Under the pieces are notes generated by a model. That model saw only the letters and a program-made list of their open reading frames with translations. It ran no database searches and was not told the origin of the DNA. Below, piece by piece: positions 57,826 to 64,000 of a stretch of 64,000 nucleotides of DNA. Location: the NCBI GenBank assembly GCA_045811525.1, contig JBJMTV010000034.1, positions 1-64,000 on the forward strand. Reading direction: 5' to 3'. The position numbers and the translations under genes were made by a program. The stretch is from VAZQ01 sp045811525 (GTDB lineage: Bacteria; Pseudomonadota; Alphaproteobacteria; Rhizobiales; Xanthobacteraceae). Within the stretch, counting starts at the first letter, position 1; every line of letters begins with the position of its first letter.

Positions 57826-58806
57826 TCAGCGCGGCTTGAGACCGAGACTCTGGAGCAGCCGCTGGTCGCGATCGCGGCTGGGATTGGCCGTCGTGAGAAG
57901 CTTCGGTCCATAAAAGATGGAATTGGCTCCGGCGAGAAAGCACAACGCCTGCGTCGTTTCGCTCATGTCCTCGCGTCCGGCCGAGAGCCGCACCACGGAT
58001 TGCGGCATGGTGATGCGCGCGACGGCGATCGTGCGAACAAAATCGATAGGTTCGATGGCCTCTCCATGCGCCAGCGGCGTTCCTTCCACCCGCACCAGCA
58101 GGTTGACCGGCACACTTTCGGGATGCTGGGGCAAGTTGGCCAGCGTGAGGATCATGCCGACGCGATCCTCGACGCTCTCGCCCATCCCCACGATGCCGCC
58201 GCAGCAGACGTGAATGCCGGCGTCACGCACGTGCGCCAAAGTGTCGAGGCGGTTCTGATAGGTGCGCGACGTGATGATCGCCGCATAGTATTCAGGCGAG
58301 GTATCGAGATTATGGTTGTAATAGTCGAGGCCCGCGGCCTTGAGCCGGCGCGCCTGCGCTGCAGTGAGCATGCCCAATGTGGCGCAGGTCTCGAGCCCCA
58401 GCGCTTTGACGGCCGCGACCATGGCACACACCTTCTCGAGGTCGCGCTCGTTCGGCTCGCGCCACGCCGCCCCCATGCAGAAGCGGCTCGCGCCCGCGCT
58501 CCGCGCGGCCTGCGCCTCAGCTGTCACGGCCGGCAAGGACATCAGCTTTTGCGGTTTCATGCCGGTGTCGTGGTGCACACTTTGCGGACAATAGGCGCAG
58601 TCCTCCGGGCAGCCGCCGGTCTTGATGGAGAGCAGAGTGGAGATCTGCACTTCCGTCGGATTGAAGTGCGCGCGGTGCACCGCCTGCGCCTGAAACATCA
58701 GCTCCGGAAACGGCAGCGCAAACAAGGTGCCGACCTCCTGCCTCGTCCAGTCGTGGCGGACTGCCTCGAGAGGGGCGCTGAACGGGACAGAGTCACTCCT
58801 GAGCAT
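57826..58806 (-). CDS. bioB: Biotin synthase
   Basis: A 326-residue radical SAM enzyme that inserts sulfur into dethiobiotin. Radical-SAM cysteines are Cys66, Cys70 and Cys73 (CPEDCAYC). YYNHNLDTSPEYY, GICCGGI-like VCCGGIVGMGE and VRLSAGRE, with the Arg of the 2Fe-2S site, are in order. ATG 58806 (MLRSDSVPFSAP) or 58815 is the start; the frame open to 58980 lacks similarity. No other bio gene is adjacent. A RAYT relic lies directly behind its stop. Divergent from the DUF3297 gene. Confidence 0.93.
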   Translation of the reverse strand: MLRSDSVPFSAPLEAVRHDWTRQEVGTLFALPFPELMFQAQAVHRAHFNPTEVQISTLLSIKTGGCPEDCAYCPQSVHHDTGMKPQKLMSLPAVTAEAQAARSAGASRFCMGAAWREPNERDLEKVCAMVAAVKALGLETCATLGMLTAAQARRLKAAGLDYYNHNLDTSPEYYAAIITSRTYQNRLDTLAHVRDAGIHVCCGGIVGMGESVEDRVGMILTLANLPQHPESVPVNLLVRVEGTPLAHGEAIEPIDFVRTIAVARITMPQSVVRLSAGREDMSETTQALCFLAGANSIFYGPKLLTTANPSRDRDQRLLQSLGLKPR

Positions 58807-59001
58807 GCCGTGCATCAGCGCAGCATGGCCACGGCGACCCCACAAAATCAAGCACCGGCGGCATCGCACCAGCCATCGCAGCGCTTGCTGGCGCTGCTGT
58901 CTGGAACGCACGCCCAGCGGTCGAAGGTCGACGGAAGGCTCCGCGGGATGATGATCGCGACGCTTTCTGGACGGCCTCACAGAACATTGCCATGATCAGA
59001 C

Positions 59002-59256
59002 ATGGCCAACGATTTCCCTGACCGCCTGTCGACCGACCCCAGCAGCCCCCACTACAATGTCGAGCTGCTCCAGCAGGACGTCGGTATTCGCTTCAATGGA
59101 GCCGAGAAGACCAACGTCGAGGAGTATTGCATCAGCGAAGGCTGGATCCGTGTCTCCGCTGGAAAGGCGAAAGACCGCTACGGCAATCCGCTGACCATCA
59201 AGCTCAAAGGCACGGTCGAGCCCTATTTCCGCGGCAAGGACGTGCCGCAAGCCTGA
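59002..59256 (+). CDS. DUF3297 small protein
   Basis: An 84-residue protein that fits DUF3297: NDFPDRLSTDPSSPHYNVELL, VGIRFNGAEKTNVEEYCISEGWIRV and a C-terminal GTVEPYF. A soluble cytoplasmic protein of unknown role, common in Proteobacteria as a single small gene. The ATG lies 196 nt from the divergent bioB start. Confidence 0.85.
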   Translation: MANDFPDRLSTDPSSPHYNVELLQQDVGIRFNGAEKTNVEEYCISEGWIRVSAGKAKDRYGNPLTIKLKGTVEPYFRGKDVPQA

Positions 59257-59290
59257 GCCGCCGCGCGGCGCGCATCGAGCGAGCGGCGCG

Positions 59291-59890
59291 TCAGAGCGTC
59301 TTGATCGCGACCTTGCGGAACTTGATCACCCCTGCGCCGTATTGCAGGGTCAAGTGCCCTTGGTCCAACAGCCCATTGCGCACGTCGGCGGTTTTCTGGC
59401 CGTTCAATGTGATTGCGAGGTGCCGGCCATCCGCGAGAATCTCAAACGTGTTCCACTTGCCGGCAGCTTTGAGTGTGGGATTGGCTTCCGCGATATTGAC
59501 GATGGCGCCTGTGCCGTAGCTTGGGTCAGGCCGCTCGTCGAAGATGTTCATCTCATAGCAATCCCTGGAGGTGATCTTCTTCGGGTCCTTGCAGCGAATG
59601 AAGATGCCGCTGTTCGCCTTCTCGTCCGACCAGAACTCGGCGTAGATCATGAAGTTCTTGTAGGAATTCCGGCTGACGAGATGGCCTCCCTTGCCCTTGT
59701 CAGCAACGATCGCGCCGTCCTCGACGCGCCAATTGGCTTCGCCGATTTGATCCCAGCCCTCCAATGTCTTGCGGTCGAACAACTCGGTCCAGCCGGGACC
59801 GCTTTGGCCGGATGCCTCTAGCGAGAGCGCAAGCGCCAGAAAGCTTGCAGCCGTGACTGCGACGATGTTGGTGTGGTTGCGTGTTGGCAT
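59291..59890 (-). CDS. Exported DUF1080 protein (3-keto-disaccharide hydrolase fold)
   Basis: A 199-residue protein with Sec signal (VAVTAASFLALALSLEASGQS) and a DUF1080 / concanavalin-like jelly-roll domain (WTELFDRKTLEGWDQIGEANWRVEDGAIVADKG, YAEFWSDEKANSGIFIRC, NTFEILADGRHLAITLNGQKTADV). Some members hydrolyse 3-keto-glycosides or bind glycans. ATG 59890 precedes the lysine-rich TRN signal. Monocistronic. Confidence 0.88.
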   Translation of the reverse strand: MPTRNHTNIVAVTAASFLALALSLEASGQSGPGWTELFDRKTLEGWDQIGEANWRVEDGAIVADKGKGGHLVSRNSYKNFMIYAEFWSDEKANSGIFIRCKDPKKITSRDCYEMNIFDERPDPSYGTGAIVNIAEANPTLKAAGKWNTFEILADGRHLAITLNGQKTADVRNGLLDQGHLTLQYGAGVIKFRKVAIKTL

Positions 59891-59958
59891 TTTTATTTCC
59901 TCCCTCTTAGACCGCGCTCGCCGCGAGTACGTTTGCACCCGCGTCGGCGGGCGTAGCT

Positions 59959-60082
59959 TGTAGGGTGCGCAAAGGGCGCTTCCCCCGCCGCATCGCCGCG
60001 TACAGAAGTTGCAGCGCCCGTGCGCACCATCGGCGTTTGCGGCTCGGTGCGCACGGTACTTCGCACCTATGCACACCCTACG
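59959..60082. repeat. GGTGCGCAC/CACCCTAC repeat family, two partial units
   Basis: Unit 1 (59959-60029) starts GTAGGGTGCGCAAAGG and ends CGTGCGCACC with little internal pairing. Unit 2 (60043-60082) runs GGTGCGCACGGTAC to CACACCCTAC. It lies between fdsA and the DUF1080 gene (254-nt gap) and matches the units at 2.3 and 22.6 kb. No gene is seen here. Confidence 0.65.
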
Positions 60083-60144
60083 ACTCCGTTCGCGTGCACA
60101 GACGAAGCATCGTGCGCGCCTGAGAAAATGATTCGCGGGCCGCT

Positions 60145-63060
60145 CTACTCAGCAGCGACAAGCGACGGCTTTATTGCCTCAACCTTGGCAGCACAGTACT
60201 TGAACTCGGGGATCTTCCCGAACGGGTCGAGAGCCGGATTGGTGAGCAGGTTCGCTGCCGCCTCCACATACGCGAACGGAATGAACACGAGCCCATCGGG
60301 AATGGCATCGTCCTGTCGCGCTGGAAGCTCGACCGTGCCGCGGCGAGTGGTCACGCGAATCATGTCGCCAGGTGCGATGCCGAGCTTGGCAATCGTCCCG
60401 CGCGAGACATTGGCGACGGCCGATGGCTCGAGCGCGTCGAGGGCGGCGGCGCGGCGTGTCATCGCACCGGTGTGCCAGTGCTCGAGCTGGCGGCCGGTCG
60501 AGAGCACGAAGGGATACTCAGCATCAGGCCGCTCGTCGGGCGGCGTGATCTTGGCTGGAACGAGCTTGCCGCGCCCGTCCTGTGTGGGGAAGCGGTCAGA
60601 AAACACCACGTCGTGTCCGGGCTTGTCCGGGGCATCGGAGGGGTAGGTGACGGCGCTCTCCTTCTCGATCCGCTCCCAGGAAATGTTGTCGAGCGCGGGC
60701 ATCAGCGAGGCCATCTCGGCGTAGATTTCGCGCGGATGCGAGTAGCTCCAGTCTAGTCCGATGCCCCGCGCGATCTCCTGGGTGATCCACCAGTCCAATC
60801 GGGTCTCGCCAGGGAGCGGCAGGGCCGCGCGCCCCATCTGCACCTGGCGATTGGTGTTGGTGACAGTGCCGTCCTTCTCGGGCCAGGCTGAGGCAGGGAG
60901 GATCACGTCGGCGTGGAAGGCGGTTTCGGTGAGGAAGATGTCCTGCACTACGAGATGCGCGAGATGCGCGAGCGCCTGGCGCGCGTGATTGAGATCAGGG
61001 TCGGACATCGCCGGGTTCTCGCCCATGATGTACATGCCCTTGATGATATCTGCATGCACCGCGTCCATGATCTCAACGACGGTCAATCCGCGCTTGGGGT
61101 CGAGCTTGGTACCCCATGCATTCTCCACGATGCCGCGGAACTCCGGGTTTTCGACCGACCGGTAGTCGGGAAAGAACATGGGAACGAGGCCGGCATCCGA
61201 TGCACCCTGCACGTTGTTCTGGCCGCGCAACGGGTGCAGCCCGGTGCCGGGCCGCCCGACCTGGCCGCAGATCAATGCGAGTGCGATCAGGCACCGGGCG
61301 TTGTCTGTTCCGTGCACATGCTGTGAGACGCCCATGCCCCAGAAGATGATTGCCGATCTCGCGCGCGCGTAGCTGCGCGCCACTGCGCGCAAGGTCTCCG
61401 CCGGGACGCCGCAGATCGGCGCCATCTCCTCGGGAGTGAACTCCTTGATATGCTCGGCGAAGGCGGCAAAGTTCGACGTCTGCGCCTCGACATATTGGCG
61501 GTCGTACAATCGCTCGGTGACGATGGTGTTGAGGATGCCGTTGAGCATCGCCACGTCAGCGCCGGGCTTGAACTGCAGCATGTGAGTGGCGTGGCGCTTG
61601 AGCGCCTGGCCGCGCGGATCCATGACAATGAGCTGCGCGCCGCGCTTGACCGCCTGCTTGAAGAAGGTCGCGGCGACAGGATGGTTCTCAGTCGGATTCG
61701 CACCGATCACGATAATGACGTCGGAGCTCATGCATTCGTTGAAGGTGGCGGTCACGGCGGCCGAGCCGATGGTCTCGAGCAGCGCCGCCACTGAGGAGGC
61801 GTGGCACAGGCGCGTGCAATGGTCGACGTTGTTGGTGCCGAACCCGGCGCGCACCAGCTTCTGGAACAGATACGCTTCCTCGTTCGACGCCTTGGCGGAG
61901 CCGAAGCCGGCGAGCGCTTGCGGACCATCGCGATCGCAGATGCCCTTCAGGCCTGAGGCTGCGCGCTCAAGCGCTTCCTCCCAGGTCGCAGGCCGGAAAT
62001 GCGTCCAAGGATTGGCCGGATCGACCATGTCCTGCGCGTGCTTCGGCACTCCATCCTTGCGGATGAGCGGCTGGGTCAAACGATGCGGATGGCTCACATA
62101 ATCGAAGCCGAAGCGCCCCTTGACGCAGAGCCTGTTCTGGTTGGCCGGACCGTTGCGGCCGCTCACATAGAGAAGCTTGTCATCTTTGATGTGATAGGTG
62201 AGCTGGCAGCCGACGCCGCAATAGGGACACACGCTGTTCACCTCGCGGTCGGGAAAATGCGCCGGCGTGCGGACATTCGCCTCGTCCACCAAGCTTGCCG
62301 GCATGAGCGCACCTGTGGGGCACGCCTGCACGCATTCACCGCATGCCACACAGGTCGACTGACCCATCGGATCGTCGAAGTCGAACACGATCTTTTCGTT
62401 ATGGCCACGCCCGGCCATGCCGATCACGTCGTTGACTTGCACCTCGCGACAGGCACGCACACAGAGATTGCACTGGATGCAGGCGTCCAGATTGACAGCC
62501 ATAGCCGGGTGGCTGCGGTCGGCAACGGGCGTAGCCCGGCGCGGGAAACGGCTGGCGGTCACCTTCTGCCGCTCTGCCGTGCTCCAGAATTCGGACGCCG
62601 GATCATGCGCGGCATCCCTGGGCGGCTGGTCTGTCATCAGGAGCTCGAGGACCATCCGGCGCGCGCTCGTTGCGCGGTCGGTCTGCGTGCGCACCTTCAT
62701 GCCCGGGCTCGGCATACGGATGCAGCTCGCCGCAAGAACCCGTTCGCCTTCGACCTCGACCATGCAGACGCGGCAATTGCCGTCGGGCCGGTATCCCGGC
62801 TTGGGCGAGAAGCACAGATGCGGCAGCTTGACGCCACGCCGCCGAGCAGCGCGAAAGATCGTCTCGCCCGGACGGATCTCGATCTCATGATCATCGATGA
62901 AAAACGTCTGTGCGCCGCCGTCGACGCCTGCCCCCGCCGGCCGGTCGGCAGGCGCAGTGTGGGCAACACCCGGTCGCCCATCGCCATAGGCTCGGCCGCC
63001 CGCCGCGCCCGCCTGATCGTGACCGTAGCCGAGTGGCTTGCGTCCGTTGGTGTCGGTCAT
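60145..63060 (-). CDS. fdsA: NAD-type formate dehydrogenase alpha subunit
   Basis: A 971-residue molybdenum/iron-sulfur subunit that oxidises formate to CO2. In order: an N-terminal [2Fe-2S] plant-type cluster (CFSPKPGYRPDGNCRVCMVEVEGERVLAASC), a His/Cys and [4Fe-4S] clusters (CIQCNLCVRACREV and CVACGECVQACPTG), the NAP-type [4Fe-4S] site (CPYCGVGCQL), and a molybdopterin-binding core. The active-site Cys (Mo ligand) is in HCTRLCHASSVA, so it is not a selenoprotein. An Ala/Gly-rich N-terminal stretch of about 48 residues precedes the 2Fe-2S domain. Located 88 nt downstream of fdsB, in the fdsGBA-type order. Confidence 0.94.
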   Translation of the reverse strand: MTDTNGRKPLGYGHDQAGAAGGRAYGDGRPGVAHTAPADRPAGAGVDGGAQTFFIDDHEIEIRPGETIFRAARRRGVKLPHLCFSPKPGYRPDGNCRVCMVEVEGERVLAASCIRMPSPGMKVRTQTDRATSARRMVLELLMTDQPPRDAAHDPASEFWSTAERQKVTASRFPRRATPVADRSHPAMAVNLDACIQCNLCVRACREVQVNDVIGMAGRGHNEKIVFDFDDPMGQSTCVACGECVQACPTGALMPASLVDEANVRTPAHFPDREVNSVCPYCGVGCQLTYHIKDDKLLYVSGRNGPANQNRLCVKGRFGFDYVSHPHRLTQPLIRKDGVPKHAQDMVDPANPWTHFRPATWEEALERAASGLKGICDRDGPQALAGFGSAKASNEEAYLFQKLVRAGFGTNNVDHCTRLCHASSVAALLETIGSAAVTATFNECMSSDVIIVIGANPTENHPVAATFFKQAVKRGAQLIVMDPRGQALKRHATHMLQFKPGADVAMLNGILNTIVTERLYDRQYVEAQTSNFAAFAEHIKEFTPEEMAPICGVPAETLRAVARSYARARSAIIFWGMGVSQHVHGTDNARCLIALALICGQVGRPGTGLHPLRGQNNVQGASDAGLVPMFFPDYRSVENPEFRGIVENAWGTKLDPKRGLTVVEIMDAVHADIIKGMYIMGENPAMSDPDLNHARQALAHLAHLVVQDIFLTETAFHADVILPASAWPEKDGTVTNTNRQVQMGRAALPLPGETRLDWWITQEIARGIGLDWSYSHPREIYAEMASLMPALDNISWERIEKESAVTYPSDAPDKPGHDVVFSDRFPTQDGRGKLVPAKITPPDERPDAEYPFVLSTGRQLEHWHTGAMTRRAAALDALEPSAVANVSRGTIAKLGIAPGDMIRVTTRRGTVELPARQDDAIPDGLVFIPFAYVEAAANLLTNPALDPFGKIPEFKYCAAKVEAIKPSLVAAE

Positions 63061-63061
63061 T

Positions 63062-63115
63062 CCCGTTACTCGTTGACGTTACGCGTTGCGATACTCGTTG
63101 CCGTTCCTCGGAGCG
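63062..63115. repeat. Short imperfect tandem repeat between fdsB and fdsA
   Basis: About four near-copies of a 12-13-nt unit, CGTTACTCGTTGA then CGTTACGCGTTGC, ATACTCGTTGC and CGTTCCTCG, in the 88-nt gap between the formate dehydrogenase beta and alpha genes. Possibly a slipped-strand product; function unknown. Confidence 0.4.
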
Positions 63116-63148
63116 CTCGCTCGTTCCCGTCGCGCACCACAACCGCCG

Positions 63149-64000
63149 TCATGACCAGCTTCCGAGCGGTGTTGCGAGCTCGTCCGGGAAATACCTGAGG
63201 ACCGAGATGAGCGGGTTCGGTGCGGCTTGCCCGAGACCACAGATCGACGCATCACGCATGACGTCGGCGAGGTCGGTGAGCAACGCGCCATCCCAACTCC
63301 CGCTCGCCATCAGCTTCACCGCTTTTTCGGTTCCCGTTCGGCATGGGGTACACTGCCCGCAGCTCTCGTCCTCGAAGAAGCGCATCAGGTTGAGCGCGAC
63401 CGCCTTCATGTCGTCCTTGTCGGAGAGGACCACAACGGCGTGCGATCCAACGAAACAACCATGCTTTTCCAGGGTCCCGAAATCGAGCGGCTCGTCCGCC
63501 ATTGAGGCCGGCAGGATGCCCCCGGACGCGCCGCCCGGCAAATAGCCTTTGAACCGGTGCCCGTCAGCCATGCCGCCGCAGAACTCCTCGATCAGCTCGC
63601 GCGCCGTCACGCCGGCGGGCGCCAGCACCACCCCGGGATTTCGCACGCGGCCGGAAACCGAGAAGCTGCGCAGGCCTTTGCGCTCACGCCTGCCGTGCGA
63701 GGTGAACCAGGACGGCCCCTTCTCGACGATGTCGCGAATCCAGTAGAGCGTCTCGACGTTCTGCTCGAGGGTCGGGCGGCCGAACAGACCGACTTGTGCC
63801 ACATAGGGCGGGCGGTGCCGGGGCAGCCCGCGCTTGCCCTCGATCGACTCGATCATGGCCGACTCTTCGCCGCAAATGTAGGCACCGGCCCCCCGACGCA
63901 GATGCAGTCGGGTATGGGAAGTAATGCCGGCAAGCTCGACCTTCTCGATCTCGGCTGTGAGCATCAGCCGCACTTCCGGATACTCGTCGCGGATGTAGAT
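63149..64000 (-). CDS. fdsB: Formate dehydrogenase beta subunit (NuoF-like), partial at window edge
   Basis: The C-terminal 284 residues of an NADH-binding flavoprotein subunit that takes electrons from FdsA to NAD. Seen are AGAYICGEESAMIESIEGKRGLPRHRPPYVAQVG (FMN/NADH site) and the [4Fe-4S] motif ESCGQCTPCRTGTEK with a later CGLG. The reading frame remains open to 64000 (IYIRDEYPEVRLML), so the start lies beyond the window. FdsG and accessory genes are expected to the right. Confidence 0.93.
   Translation of the reverse strand: MYIRDEYPEVRLMLTAEIEKVELAGITSHTRLHLRRGAGAYICGEESAMIESIEGKRGLPRHRPPYVAQVGLFGRPTLEQNVETLYWIRDIVEKGPSWFTSHGRRERKGLRSFSVSGRVRNPGVVLAPAGVTARELIEEFCGGMADGHRFKGYLPGGASGGILPASMADEPLDFGTLEKHGCFVGSHAVVVLSDKDDMKAVALNLMRFFEDESCGQCTPCRTGTEKAVKLMASGSWDGALLTDLADVMRDASICGLGQAAPNPLISVLRYFPDELATPLGSWS

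Noticed and set aside
60145..63060. Selenocysteine formate dehydrogenase
   Set aside because: The Mo-ligand position is a Cys codon in HCTRLCHASS, and there is no in-frame TGA.

Overview
The window is about 64 kb of GC-rich, gene-dense chromosome with wide-spectrum catabolic and metal-handling genes. Several features point to an alphaproteobacterium of the Hyphomicrobiales (Rhizobiales), probably near the Bradyrhizobium/Xanthobacteraceae lineages. These are an ornithine decarboxylase plus homospermidine synthase operon, an NAD-type molybdenum formate dehydrogenase (fds), many Liv-type and Tat-exported proteins, and alphaproteobacterial-style palindromic repeats. The genus is inference. I see no rRNA, tRNA, CRISPR array, prophage or classical insertion sequence. 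I also recognise no dedicated transcription factor among about 50 genes.

Layout, left to right. (1) 0.2-2.5 kb: an orphan NodU/CmcH-type carbamoyltransferase between long nested palindromes. (2) 13.3 to 2.5 kb, minus strand: a fused indolepyruvate ferredoxin oxidoreductase, a long-chain-type acyl-CoA synthetase and a complete branched-chain-amino-acid-type ABC transporter (livGHM, livK-like, livF). This looks like an uptake and CoA-activation unit for an aryl or branched acid. (3) 13.5-16.5 kb: a REP-associated tyrosine transposase (RAYT) with its REP palindromes, a truncated relative and an internally deleted derivative, together with a Tat-exported alpha/beta hydrolase and a small DUF4926 protein. 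(4) 16.5-22.5 kb: GH114-like protein, MATE and MFS exporters, CorA-type magnesium channel, glutathione S-transferase. (5) 26.0 to 22.7 kb, minus: SDR, acyl-CoA dehydrogenase, VOC protein, class II aldolase. Divergent from it at 26.1-27.8 kb is a cobalt-type nitrile hydratase operon (alpha, beta, activator).

(6) 35.2 to 27.9 kb, minus: M3 oligopeptidase, gamma-glutamyltransferase, DUF1007 protein, His-rich NicO nickel/cobalt transporter, FAD monooxygenase. (7) 35.4-40.4 kb: a two-subunit Tat-type molybdenum hydroxylase, an exported OxdC-type bicupin, a GlcG/HbpS-like protein and a small c-type cytochrome. (8) 40.4-47.5 kb: the large helicase Lhr, a YVTN beta-propeller, a DapA-family aldolase, a small membrane protein. 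(9) 47.5-51.3 kb: a long structured leader, probably the alphaproteobacterial speF RNA, then ornithine decarboxylase, a GNAT acetyltransferase and homospermidine synthase. (10) 56.1 to 51.9 kb, minus: a zinc block of a 54-residue His-rich membrane protein, znuC, znuB, a CobW GTPase and a WD40 protein, headed by a near-consensus Zur operator. (11) 56.2-64 kb: PfkB sugar kinase, fluoride channel CrcB, another deleted RAYT element, biotin synthase, DUF3297 and DUF1080 proteins, and fdsA with the start of fdsB running off the right edge.

The strongest unusual signal is the RAYT/REP family. Five related elements show graded decay from a full gene to a single palindrome. In three copies the transposase stop codon TGA is formed by the REP loop itself; in the full-length copy a one-base loss in the loop destroys it, so the ORF runs on through the hairpin. 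Other points worth attention are the Zur-controlled His-rich microprotein, a candidate upstream ORF in the polyamine leader, and the pairing of a His-tailed cobalt nitrile hydratase with a His-rich Ni/Co transporter.
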